Shown piece by piece: positions 31,646 through 41,900 of a stretch of 64,000 nucleotides of DNA. The first letter of the stretch is position 1; every line of letters starts with the position of its first letter. The DNA comes from Sciscionella marina DSM 45152 (GTDB lineage: Bacteria; Actinomycetota; Actinomycetes; Mycobacteriales; Pseudonocardiaceae): assembly GCF_000379465.1 (NCBI RefSeq), contig NZ_KB905465.1, forward strand, positions 62,001 through 126,000, read 5' to 3'. Made by a program: the position numbers and the translations under genes. A model generated the notes under the pieces. It did no database searches. It saw only the letters and a program-made list of their open reading frames with translations, and had not been told where the DNA came from.

Positions 31646-32938
31646 ATGAGCACTGGGGAAATCGGGACAATATTATCGAGCCGGGAACGGGTGGCCCGGT
31701 TCGTGGAACAGGGCGCGGTGGTTCGCCGCGCCGAGGCAGAATTGCTGCATCAGGCCGCGCAACTGGAGAAAGACGGTGCGGCGGTCGAGTTCGGCTACGG
31801 CGGATCGATGACGCGCATGCTCCAGGACATGCTCCGGATCGGCAAGGCTGAGGCGCGCCGCATGGTCGATCGCGCGCACGCCCTGTTCGGTTCCCTGGGA
31901 ATCAGCGGGGAACCCATTCCCGCCGATCTGCACAACACCGCGGACACGTATCTGCGCGGGGAACTCGGCGGCGAACACGTGGACCGCATTCGCCGGTTCG
32001 CCACCGAACTACCCGTCGATGTACTGACCAACGACGCATGGCCGATCGCGGAAAACGCCCTCGCCGAAATCGCCAGCGATACCGGGCCATACGGATTGAC
32101 CAGGCCGATCCGGGAGTTCCGTGCTCGCCTCGATCCGGACGGGCAGCCACCCGATGATCGCGAACCCGCCCGACCGGATCGGCAGATCTGGCTGGAACAG
32201 TGGCAGAACAACTGGACCATCCGCGGAACCTTGGACTACGAAACCGGGTTGAAACTGCGTAGCGTGTTCGACGCGCTCGGTAAACCCCGCAGCACCGAAG
32301 CCAACGGCGGCACACCCGATATGCGCACTAAGGCCGAACGCGACGCCGACGCCCTCGCCGATGTCATCCAGCTCGCCGCAAACCCGGAGAATCTTCCCGG
32401 AAACGGTGGCGAACCCTTCGCGATCATGGTGACCATGAGCGAACAGGCACTGCGCGAAGGAATCGGCACCGCCACCACCATGGACGGCACCGAAATCCCC
32501 GCCACCCAACTGCGCCGCATCGCCTGCGAGGCGGGAATCATCCCCACGGTTCTCGGTTCAGACGGCGAAGTACTCGACATGGGCTGCCGCGAACGCACCG
32601 CACCACCCAAACTCCGCCGCCGACTCATCGCCCGCGACCGCGGCTGCGCACACCCCGACTGCGATCGCCCACCCGCACTGACCGAGGCACACCACATTCA
32701 GCACTACGCGGACGGCGGCTACACCATCGAAGAAAACATGGTGCTGCTCTGCCGCCAGCACCACTCCCTCATCCACGGCACCGCATGGCAAGTCCGCATC
32801 CGCAACGGAAAACCCGAATTCACTCCACCCGAATACCGAACCCGCCCGGCCGTCAAGCCACCAGGTTTTGACAGGCAAGTAATCACTTGCCTATCATCCG
32901 GTCGCGGTGATCATGGCCCGCCGACCGCCCCCGGATAG
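31646..32938 (+). CDS. DUF222/HNH endonuclease-domain protein (second copy)
   Basis: A 430-residue 13E12-family protein, longer and more GC-rich than the copy at 4.1 kb and not a recent duplicate of it. The N-terminal two-thirds is the helical DUF222 region (GGSMTRMLQDMLRIGKAEARRMVDRA; TRPIREFRARLDPDG; DYETGLKLRSVFDAL). The C-terminal nuclease fold has CAHPDCDRPPALTEAHHIQHYADGG followed by ENMVLLCRQHHSLIHG, with both cysteine and histidine pairs for metal. The last 25 codons carry no domain and overlap a strong promoter/operator for the next gene, so the C-terminal extension may be incidental. The natural role of the family is unresolved. Confidence 0.87.
   Translation: MSTGEIGTILSSRERVARFVEQGAVVRRAEAELLHQAAQLEKDGAAVEFGYGGSMTRMLQDMLRIGKAEARRMVDRAHALFGSLGISGEPIPADLHNTADTYLRGELGGEHVDRIRRFATELPVDVLTNDAWPIAENALAEIASDTGPYGLTRPIREFRARLDPDGQPPDDREPARPDRQIWLEQWQNNWTIRGTLDYETGLKLRSVFDALGKPRSTEANGGTPDMRTKAERDADALADVIQLAANPENLPGNGGEPFAIMVTMSEQALREGIGTATTMDGTEIPATQLRRIACEAGIIPTVLGSDGEVLDMGCRERTAPPKLRRRLIARDRGCAHPDCDRPPALTEAHHIQHYADGGYTIEENMVLLCRQHHSLIHGTAWQVRIRNGKPEFTPPEYRTRPAVKPPGFDRQVITCLSSGRGDHGPPTAPG
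32868..32897 (+). promoter_or_regulatory. Sigma70-type promoter whose whole spacer is an operator
   Basis: TTGACA (32868-32873) and TATCAT (32892-32897) are separated by 18 bases that are exactly the perfect inverted repeat GGCAAGTAATCACTTGCC. Such a site is typical of TetR- or ArsR-type repression by direct promoter blockage. It is 53 bases before the SRPBCC gene and lies inside the last codons of the HNH gene. No matching repressor gene is adjacent. Confidence 0.8.
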
Positions 32939-32950
32939 ACGAGGACTCGT

Positions 32951-33473
32951 ATGACAACGACCAAGGCCTACGGAGCACTGGAAAACATCGACGGCCGCCG
33001 GGCGCTCCGCTTCGAACTCTCGGTCGCCTACCCGATCGAACGGCTATGGCAAGCCATCAGCGTGCCGTCCGAACTCGAACAGTTCTTTCCGGGCGCCGCC
33101 GATTGGACACCCCGTGACCGGCGAGACCATCACGGGCGGCGGGCTGACCATCGAGGTCACAGAGGTCACCGCGCCGCACCGCTTGGCATGGACCTTCGCC
33201 GGTCAGCCGCAAAGCTTCGCACTGGTCTCGACGGAGACCGGCTGCCAGCTGATCTTCACCCACGTCATCGATGATCTGCGGGCAGCGCAAACCGCGACCG
33301 GCTGGGAGATCTACCTGTCCCGGCTCGGCCCTCATCTCGCCGGTCACCATCTCAGCGACGAGGAAGCACACCGGCCGTGGCGCGAAATTCACGAACTCTA
33401 TGCCACGCGTTTCGGAGTCGATCCGGCACCGGGCCGGGAGTGGGCGGAGCAGAACCTTCCCGGCCGGGCCTAA
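32951..33473 (+). pseudogene. SRPBCC/AHSA1-type protein gene with one frameshift
   Basis: The N-terminal half (MTTTKAYGALENIDGRRALRFELSVAYPIERLWQAIS...FFPGAADWTP) and the remainder (VTGETITGGGLTIEVTEVTAPHRLAWTF...WREIHELYATRFG) lie in two frames that join cleanly at a run of four C (33110-33113). Removing one C restores a continuous START-like protein of about 173 residues with the LWQAIS and PHRLAWTF segments typical of the AHSA1 group. The single lesion could be a true mutation or an assembly error. The gene has a near-consensus promoter with an embedded operator upstream and ends overlapping the stop of the LLM gene. Confidence 0.8.
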
Positions 33474-34270
33474 CGGAGATGACGTTCGGCGATCCGGTCC
33501 AGTTCGCGCAGTGTCTCGGTTTCCGGCATCGTCTCCAGGAAGAACGTCGCCCGGTCGATCCCGGCCTCGGTGAGCTCCGCCAGATTCGTCCCGGCCGGCG
33601 CGTTGATGACCACCTCGGAACGGCCGCGCGCGGTGAGCTCGCCACGAACCTCACGCACCTGCTGCGGAGTGACGTTGGCCGGCAGCCAGCCGTCGCCGTG
33701 CATATAGAGCCGTTCGAGCGCGGACTCGCTCTGCCCGCCGATGTAGATCGGTGGCTGCCGCGCGGGTTTCGGCCACTGGTGGATCGGATCGAAGTCCACG
33801 TGCTTCCCATGGAATTCGGCCCCATCGGTGCTCCAGATCCGCTTGAGCGCGGCGAGCTGTTCGTCCAGCAGGGCACCCCTGGTGCGCGGATCGGTGCCGT
33901 GGTTGGCCATCTCCTGACGGTGCCATCCCGCGCCGACCCCGAACAGCACGCGCCCGCCGGAGAGCAGGTCGAGCGTGGCCACTTCCTTGGCGGTGTGGAT
34001 GAGGTCTCGCTGGGTGAGCAGCACGATCCCGGTGCCGAGCAGCAGTGAGCTCGTCGCGGTGGCCGCCGCGGTCAGCGTCAGGAACGGGTCCAGGGTGCGG
34101 TAGTACTTGGCGGGCAACGGGGAACCGTCCGGGCCGTCGGTGTCGCCGACCGGAAGATGCGAGTGCTCGGCGAGGAACAGGGCGTCGAAGCCGCGTTCCT
34201 CCAGGGCACGCGCGAGCACGTCCGGGCGGATACCGTCATCGGTGACGAACGTCGAGATACCGAATCGCAT
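33470..34270 (-). CDS. LLM-class F420-type oxidoreductase
   Basis: A 266-residue luciferase-like TIM-barrel protein of the LLM group that in actinobacteria mostly uses coenzyme F420. It carries MRFGISTFVTDDG at the N-terminus, FDALFLAEHSHLPVG, the TGIVLLTQRDLIHTAKEVATLDLLSGGRVLFGVGAGW barrel core (about 85-125) and PIYIGGQSE later on. The frame allows a start at 34282, but ATG 34270 begins the conserved sequence. It lies 40 bases after the mbtH-like gene on the same strand and could be read from the siderophore promoter. Nothing in the sequence ties it to siderophore assembly. Confidence 0.83.
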   Translation of the reverse strand: MRFGISTFVTDDGIRPDVLARALEERGFDALFLAEHSHLPVGDTDGPDGSPLPAKYYRTLDPFLTLTAAATATSSLLLGTGIVLLTQRDLIHTAKEVATLDLLSGGRVLFGVGAGWHRQEMANHGTDPRTRGALLDEQLAALKRIWSTDGAEFHGKHVDFDPIHQWPKPARQPPIYIGGQSESALERLYMHGDGWLPANVTPQQVREVRGELTARGRSEVVINAPAGTNLAELTEAGIDRATFFLETMPETETLRELDRIAERHLR

Positions 34271-34309
34271 ACCCGTGGCCAACCGCGGTCCCCGCCCGGC
34301 TATTCCGTG

Positions 34310-34513
34310 CTACAAAGCCTCGCGCAGGGATTTGGGCCGCAGGTCAGTCCAGTTGCGCTCCACGTAGTCCAGGCAGGCCTGCCGGGAGTCCGCGCCGAAC
34401 ACGGTCCGCCAGCCCTCCGGGACCTCGGCGAACTCGGGCCACAGCGAGTGCTGTTCCTCCTCGTTGACCAGCACGTAGTAGCGGGCATCGGGGTCTTCGA
34501 ACGGATTGGTCAT
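34310..34513 (-). CDS. MbtH-like protein
   Basis: A 67-residue MbtH-family chaperone that binds adenylation domains and is needed for many of them to fold or work. The family signature is complete: [36 protein letters not shown]. It is the last clearly biosynthetic gene of the siderophore operon, nine bases after the lipoprotein gene, with an AGGAG site. It probably serves the adenylation domains of the large NRPS, and perhaps also the Pls-type synthetase. Confidence 0.96.
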   Translation of the reverse strand: MTNPFEDPDARYYVLVNEEEQHSLWPEFAEVPEGWRTVFGADSRQACLDYVERNWTDLRPKSLREAL

Positions 34514-34522
34514 CGATATCTC

Positions 34523-35527
34523 CTATTTTCCGGCGATTCCGGGTTTCGCCTTCTTGACCGCGTCCACGACGCGCTGCAGTTCGGGGGTGGCCAGCTGGTA
34601 GCTGAACCGCGGTTCGCCGTTCCAGGCGCCGATCTGGTTCGCCTTGACCGCGGGCAGCTGGCGGAACGTGGGGAACTTCTGTTTCATCTGGTCGGCGGAA
34701 AGGGAGAACTTCCGCGAGTCCGCGAGAATCAGATCCGCCGGGTACTTGTCCGCCCGTTCCCAGGAAAGCTGCTCATAGAACTGGTCGGCCCCGCCCGCCC
34801 CGCCGAGTAGCTGCATGCCGAGCTGGGTGTAGTAGATGAGGTCGGAGTAGAACTTCGGGTTGGCCACGTACATGCCCTCGTTGTCCCCGTAGACGACCTC
34901 GACCCGCAGCCCCTGCTTCTCGCGCAGCGCCGAGCGCAGTTCCTCGCCGGTCTTCTCGAACTCCTCGCGCGCCTTCTTGATGCCCGCGAGGTCCGCGCCG
35001 AGCCGCTGGGCGAGTTTGCCGTAGGCTTCGATCACCTTGGGCTGTGGCTTCTTGGACTCCTGGATGGCCAGCACCGGGGCCAGTTTCTCGACCTTGTCCG
35101 CGAGCTGGTCCTTGAGGATCCAGCGATCGGCGGGCTTGTCCCCGGCAAGGCCGGTGATGACCAGGTCGGGTTTGAGCGAGGCCACCTTCTCGATGTTGAA
35201 ATCGTCGTAGCCGTTGCCGACGCTGGTGACCTTGCCGAGGTCGATATTGCCCGCCTGCAGGGACTTGCCGCCATCGTCGTCGCGCTGCGGGCCGAACACG
35301 CCCACCGGGTGGATCCCGAAGTCCCACAGCGCGGCCGCGCAGCTGACGTAGGCCACGATCCGTTTCGGCTGCCCGTCACGGCGGATGTGCTTGCCCAGAT
35401 CGTCGGTGTACTCCCAGCTTCCGGCCCCGGAGCCGGACTGCCCGCTGCCGCAGGCCGCGAGTGCCGTGGCGGCGCCTGCCCCGGCGACCGCGAGGAACCC
35501 CCGCCTTCCCATGCGCGTGTTCAGCAC
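34523..35527 (-). CDS. Ferric-siderophore ABC transporter substrate-binding lipoprotein
   Basis: A 334-residue periplasmic-binding-protein-type lipoprotein of the FecB/FepB group. The N-terminus has twin arginines (MGRRGFL), a hydrophobic stretch and the lipobox ALAAC, so it would be exported, possibly by Tat, and anchored to the membrane by a lipid. The mature part has the two-lobed binding fold with [29 protein letters not shown] and the C-terminal ADLILADSR segments. It presumably binds the cluster's own ferric siderophore; the permease is not in the window. The start GTG 35527 overlaps panD by seven bases and has GGAAG upstream; ATG 35512 is the alternative. Confidence 0.9.
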   Translation of the reverse strand: MLNTRMGRRGFLAVAGAGAATALAACGSGQSGSGAGSWEYTDDLGKHIRRDGQPKRIVAYVSCAAALWDFGIHPVGVFGPQRDDDGGKSLQAGNIDLGKVTSVGNGYDDFNIEKVASLKPDLVITGLAGDKPADRWILKDQLADKVEKLAPVLAIQESKKPQPKVIEAYGKLAQRLGADLAGIKKAREEFEKTGEELRSALREKQGLRVEVVYGDNEGMYVANPKFYSDLIYYTQLGMQLLGGAGGADQFYEQLSWERADKYPADLILADSRKFSLSADQMKQKFPTFRQLPAVKANQIGAWNGEPRFSYQLATPELQRVVDAVKKAKPGIAGK

Positions 35528-35955
35528 TGTTGGTCTTCCCTTCCTGTCCTGCGGCCGTTGTGTTCGGCCGATCCGGGAACCGGTTCGGCGGCGTCGTTGC
35601 CGAGTGCCACGACCCGGTTGGCTTCGTCCACGTGCACGATATTCGGCCGGTGTCCGGCGATCTCGTGCTCCTCGAGCTGGGCGAAACTCATGATGATCAC
35701 CAAATCACCCGGGTGCACCAGATGCGCGGCCGCCCCGTTGATCCCGATGACCCCGCTGGCCGGCGGGCCGGTGATCGCGTAGGTCTCCAGCCGCGCCCCG
35801 TTGCTGATGTCGACGACCTGCACGAGCTCCCCATCCACGATTCCGGATGCGGCGAGCAGTTCGGCGTCGATGGTCAGCGAGCCGACGTAGTGCAGGTCGG
35901 CCTCGGTCACCGTGGCCCGGTGAATCTTGGCGTACAGCAGGGTTCTGCGCATCAT
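35521..35955 (-). CDS. panD: Aspartate 1-decarboxylase, embedded in the siderophore operon
   Basis: PanD decarboxylates L-aspartate to beta-alanine. The protein (about 143-144 residues) has the N-terminal [22 protein letters not shown], the self-cleavage site YVGSLTID (Gly-Ser, giving the pyruvoyl group), the [10 protein letters not shown] and [12 protein letters not shown] segments and the IIMSFAQ strand, all as in active PanD. The start is one of two ATGs at 35955/35952, overlapping the NRPS stop (ATGATG over TGA). A panD inside an NRPS operon, rather than with panC, points to beta-alanine as a building block. This fits the beta-alanine-like code of module 4. Iron regulation with the operon is expected. 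Confidence 0.95.
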   Translation of the reverse strand: MMRRTLLYAKIHRATVTEADLHYVGSLTIDAELLAASGIVDGELVQVVDISNGARLETYAITGPPASGVIGINGAAAHLVHPGDLVIIMSFAQLEEHEIAGHRPNIVHVDEANRVVALGNDAAEPVPGSAEHNGRRTGREDQQC

Positions 35956-38900
35956 TCCTCCATGGTGGACAGTCGCGCGGCGATCGCGGCCGGACTGGTG
36001 ACGGTGAACAGTTCGGCGATGGACAGGTGCGCGCCGAACTCCTCCGCGATCGCGGCGCGCAGCCGGACGAGGGACATCGAGTGCCCGCCGAGGGTGAAGA
36101 AATCCTGCTCCGGCCCGACCTTGGCGGTCTCCAGCACGGTGCCGAACAGCTCGCACAGCCGCCGCTCCACCGGGCCTTCCGGATTCCGTCCCACGTCCTG
36201 CTCCGCGGGCACCGGAAGGGCATCGAGGTCGACCTTTCCGTTGCGGGTCAACGGGATCCGCTCGACCCGGACGATCGGCGAGGGCACCAGATAACCGGGA
36301 AGCACCCCGAGCAGCGCAGCGCGGGGATCCTCGGGTTCGCCGACCACGTAACCGATCAGCCGTTCGCCGTGCACGGTGACCGCGGCATCCCGCACGCCGG
36401 GAACACCGCGCAGCGCGGCGGCGACCTCTCCCGGTTCGATGCGGAACCCGCGGATCTTGACCTGGTCGTCCGCCCGGCCGAGGTAGCTCAGCTGCCCCTC
36501 CGGTGTCCAGCGCGCCAGGTCACCGGTGCGGTACATGCGCTCCCCCGGCGCGCCGAACGGGTCGGCAAGGAACCGTTCCGCGGTGAGCTCGCCGCGCCCC
36601 AGATACCCGTGTGCGAGCCCGGCACCGGCCAGGTAGAGCTCCCCACTCACCCCGGGCGGAACCGGGCGCAGCGCGACGTCCAGCACATAGGCCCGCGCCC
36701 CGGCGACCGGTCGCCCGATCACCGGCCGTTCGCTGTCTCCCGCCTCGGCGACGAGCGCGTCCACGGTCGCCTCGGTCGGCCCGTACAGGTTGTAGGCGGC
36801 CGTTTCGCGCAGCCCGCGCAGCCGCTCCCACAGCGCCGAGGAGACCGCTTCCCCGCCGATACCGACCGCGGTGAGCTCGCCGTCGGCGAGCCCGAGCAGA
36901 TCCAGCTGCGAAGGGGTCAGCTCGATGAAGTCGAGACCGCGTTCGCGGATCGCCGCGCCGAGCAGTTCCGGGTCCCGCCTGGTGTCCTCGGCGACCACGT
37001 GCACCTCGTTGCCGTCGAACAGCCACAGCTGGGGCTGCCAGGAGGCGTCGAAGGCGAACGGCCAGGCATGCCCGGCCCGCAGACGCCGCCCGGCGCGTTC
37101 CCTCGCCGGGCGGTGCAGGGTCTCCCGGTGGCTGTGGAACAGGTTCGCCAGCGCCGAATGCGGGATCACCACGCCCTTCGGCGTACCGGTCGATCCGGAG
37201 GTGTAGAGCACATAGGCTGGATCCCCGGGCCGCGGTGCCCGCACGAGCGCGTCCGGCCGGTCCGGCCCGTCGAGCTCGATGCGGGGCACCTCCCCGGGAA
37301 GGGCGGCGCTCCCGTCGGTGAGCACCAGGACCGGACGGGCGTCCGCGAACACCTGCTCTGTGCGGGCCAGCGGCTGCGCCGGGTCGATCGGCAGATAAGC
37401 CGCGCCCGAGGCGAACACCCCGAGAATGGCCTCGTACACCCGGGCGGATCGGGAAAGGGCAAGCGCCACCACGGTTCCCGGCCGCGCACCGGCAGCGGCG
37501 AGCCGCCGGGACAACCGGGCGACCCGGTCCTCGAGCGCGGCGAAGCTCAGCGTCCCGTGTTCATCCGAGAGCGCGTTCGACTCCGGATCGCGGTGCGCCG
37601 CCTCGGTGAACAGTTCGGCCATCGTGCGCACCGGCGCGGGCGCGGCACCCGTTCCCCAGTCCAGTACCCGGGCACGCTCCTCGGGCAGCAGCACCTCGAG
37701 TTCGCGCACCGGTCGGTGCGGATCGGCGAGTACCCCGCGCAGCACGGCGAGGAACCGGGTGGCGAGCCGTTCGACGCTGGGTTCGTCGAACAGGTCCGCG
37801 CTGTACTCGATCTCGCCCTCGATGCCCGTGCCGCCGGCGAACTCGACCAGATCGAAGGACAGGTCGAACTTCGCCGCCCGCGCACCGGGATCGGCCCACT
37901 CCGCGTCGAAGCCGAGCAGCCGCTCCCGGTCCCGGGAACCGTGATAGACCGCGAGCATGACCCCGAACAGCGGATGCCGGGCCAGCGACCGCGGCGGGTT
38001 GAGCAGTTCCACCAGTCGCTCGAAGGGCAGATCCGCGTTCGCGTATGCGGCGAGATCGGTCTCCCGGACCCGGGCGAGCAGTTCGGCGAAACTCGGTGCC
38101 CCGGACAGATCGGTGCGCAGCACGAGGGTGTTCACGAAGAACCCGGCCAGCTCATCCAGCGCGTGCTCGGTGCGCCCGGCGATCGGGGTACCGATCGGGA
38201 TGTCCGCGCCCGCCCCGATCCGGTGCAGCAGCGTGGCCAGCGCCGCGTGCAGCACCATGAACACGCTCGTGTTCGATTCGGTGGCGAGGGCGCGGAGTCC
38301 ACTATGGACATCGGTGGGCACGGAAAACCGGACCAGCCCGCCGCGACCGCTGGAGCGCACCGGGCGCGGCCAGTCGGTGGGCAGCTCGAGCTCGACCGGG
38401 GCACCGGCGAGCGCATCGCGCCAGTGGTCCGCCTGCCGCCGCATGGTCTGTTCGTCGAGCTGTTCCCGTTGCCAGAGCGTGTAATCCACGTACTGCACAC
38501 CCAGCGGTGTCCATTCCGGAGGCACACCGTCGAGCCGGGACCGGTAGGCGGCTTCCAGATCGCGGCGCAGCGGGGGAAGCGACCAGCCGTCCGCGGCGAT
38601 GTGGTGCGCGGCCAGCAGCAGCACGCTTTCCCCGCCGAGCCGGAAAACCCAGGCGCGCAACGGAACCTCGGCCTCGATCGCGAAGCAGTGCCCCGCGGCC
38701 TCGGCGAGCAGCGCGGGCAGTTCCGCCTGCGCGCAGTCCCGCACCTCGAGACGTACATGCGCGCGTGGATCCTCCTGGTCGAGTACGTACTGGTACGGCG
38801 TGCCGCCTTCCTCGAGGATCAGCGTGCGCAGTGCCTCGTGCCGGGTGAGCAGATCGTCCAGTGCCCGCCCGAGCGCGGTCTCGTCCGGTCGCCCGGCCAG

Positions 38901-41900
38901 CCGCCAGCTCCACGCGATGGTGTAGGTGGAGCTCGGCCCGGAAAGCCGGTCCAGGAACCACAATCGCTGCTGGGCGAAGGAAAGCGGGATCCGTTCCGGG
39001 CGCTGCCTTCGGGTGAGCGCCCCGGTCGCGACCCGGCTGCGCCCGATGTGTTCGGCGAGCCGTTCCGGGCTCGGTGCGTCGAACACCGCGCGCAGCCCGA
39101 TGTCCGCGCCGAACATCGCGCGGATCCGGCTCACCAGCCGGGTGGCGAGCAGTGAGTGCCCGCCGAGGGTGAAGAAGTTGTCCTCCGCGCCGATCCGGTC
39201 CAGGCCGAGCACATCCGCGAACAGTTCGCGCAGTGCCGTGACCACGGGGGAATCCGGCCGGTCCAGGCTCGCCGGCGCGGGTACCGGGAGCGCGGAAACG
39301 TCGAGTTTCCCGTTCGCTCCCAAGGGAAGCGCGGCGAGCGCGAGGATCGCGTCCGGGAGGAGCGCACCCCGCAGGCGGTCGGCGAGGAACCGGCCGAGCC
39401 CTTGGGTGTCCACGGTCTCCGGGGTCACGTAACCGATCAGCCGGTCCCCGTCGGCACGCACCGCGCAGGAGCGCACCTCCGGGTACCGCTCGATGGCCGC
39501 GGTGATCTCGCCCGGTTCGATCCGCACCCCGCGCACCTTGAGCTGGTCGTCGGCGCGGCCGAGGTGTTCGAGCACTCCGTCCCGTCCCCTGCGGACCACA
39601 TCCCCGGTGCGGTACAGGCGAACACCTGTCCCGAACGGGTTCGCCACGAACCGTTCCGCGGTCCGCGCGGGCATACCGAGATAACCGCGTGCGAGGCCGG
39701 ACCCGGACAGGTACAACTCCCCGCGCACCCCGTCGGGCACCGGCCGCAGCGCCGCGTCGAGCACATAGGCGCCGGTGTTCGCGATCGGGCTGCCGATGCG
39801 CGCATCCGCGTCCAGCACCGGGTGCCCGAGGCTGTCCCCGGCGAGCTCGGAGCAGCCGTACAGGTTGACCAGTCGCGCGTGCGGCAGCATCCGGGCGAAC
39901 CGGGCGGCCAGCGCCGCGCTCAGCGGTTCCCCGCTGGTCACCCAGTCGGTGACGGTGGCGAGCGCGCCTTCCGGTGCGGTGTCCAGCAGCGTGGCGAGCA
40001 GGCTCGGCACCACGGTGAGCGCGCGGATCTCCTCCCGTTCGGCGAGTTCGGCGATCGCGAGCGGATCGGCTGCCTGGGCGTCCTCGGCGAGCACCAGCGG
40101 GTCCCCGGAGACGAGCGCACCGAGCAGTTCGGTCGAGCCATCGATGAAGGTGAGCGCGCTTTTCGCCAGCCGGGGCCCGATCGGGCGGGCCAGAGCGGCG
40201 AGCCGGTTCGCGAGCGCCCGCTGGGTTCCGGCGACCGGTTTCGGCACCCCGGTCGATCCGGAGGTGAACAGCACATAACCGAGCTGATCCGGATGCACCG
40301 GGTTCGCGGTCACCGGTCCGCGTTCATCCGGGTGCACGCGGATGATCCCGCTGTCTGCGAGCAGATCCCCGCCATCGGCGCCCACACTCTCAGCGGTGGT
40401 GACCAGGATCCGCGCACCGGTGCTCGCCAGCATCTCCCCGACCCGCCGCCGCGGCTGGTTGAGATCCAGCGGCAGATAGGCGGCCCCGAGGCGCAGCACG
40501 CCGAGCAGCGCGGTCACCAGCCGCGCGGACCGTGGAAGGGCAAGGGCCACCACGGTTTCCGGGCCTGCTCCGTGTTCGCGCAGCGCCCCGGCGAAGGCCG
40601 CGGCCGCGGCGTCGAGTTCCGCGTAGCTCCAGTCCTGACCGGCCACCCGCAACGCGGTCGCCTCCGGTCGTGCGCGCACCTGGTCGGCGAACAGTTCGGC
40701 GGCACTGCCCGGGACCGGGGTGGCCGGGGCCGGAGCGGTGAGCCGGGCCCGTTCCGGTGCGCCGAGCAGTTCGTGCTCGGTGATGCGCGCCCGCGGATTC
40801 CTGGTGACCGCGTCCAGCAGGGTGCGCAGCCTGGTGAGGAGATCGCGCACGGTCGATTCCTCGAACACCTCGGTGTTGAACTCGGCGTCCACCCGGATGC
40901 CGTCCTGTGCCCCGACGAACAGCACGAGATCGGCGCGCGCCGTCCCGGTGTGCACCTCGACCTCGCTCGATTCGAGCCCGGGAAGGCCCGCGCCGACCGC
41001 GGAGGTGTCCTGCCAGGCGAGCATGGTCTGGAACAGCGGGTGATAGGCCAGCGAGCGTGCCGGGTTCAGTTCCTCGACCAGCCGCTCGAACGGGACATCC
41101 TGATTGGCGTACGCCTCGAGGCCGTCTTCCCGGACCCGGGCGAGCAGTTCGGTGAAGCTCGGTTGCCCGGACAGATCGGTGCGCAGCACGAGGGTGTTCA
41201 CGAAAAACCCGACGAGTCCTTCGAGCGCGGGTTCGGTGCGCCCGGCGATCGCGGTGCCGATGGGGATGTCGGTTCCCGCGCCGAGCCGGTGCAGCAGCGC
41301 GGCGAGCGCGGCGTGCACCACCATGAACAGGCTCGCCCCGTGCTCCTTCGCGAGCAGTTCGGCGGACTCCCGCAGCGCCTGCGGGTAGTACACGGTGAAC
41401 GAGGAACCACGGTAGGCGCTCACCGGCGGATGCGGGCGATCGGTGGGCAACTCGATGCGTTCGGGCAGCCCGGCGAGCCGGTCCCGCCAGTAACCGAGCT
41501 GCGCGGGGAACACCGCATCGGCGAGCTGTTCCCGTTGCCAGAGCGTGTAATCCGCGTACTGCACGGTCAGCGGCGTCCATTGTGGACTCAGCCCGGCCCG
41601 GCGCGCCCGGTAGGCCTCCGCCAGATCCGTCCACAGTGGACCCATGGACCAACCGTCGCCCGCGATGTGGTGCAGCACGAGCACGAGCACGTGTTCTCGT
41701 TCGGCCACGCGCAGCACATGGGCGCGGACCGGGAGTTCGTGTTCGATGGCGAAGGGAATCCGCGCGAGCTCGTCCACCTGCGCCTCGAGCTCCCCGGCGG
41801 GGCGCACATCGAGCACCGGCTCGGTCTCGGTCAGGATCCGTTGCCACGGCATGCCTTCCTGCGCGGGGAACACGGTGCGCAGTGCCTCGTGGCGGTCGAG

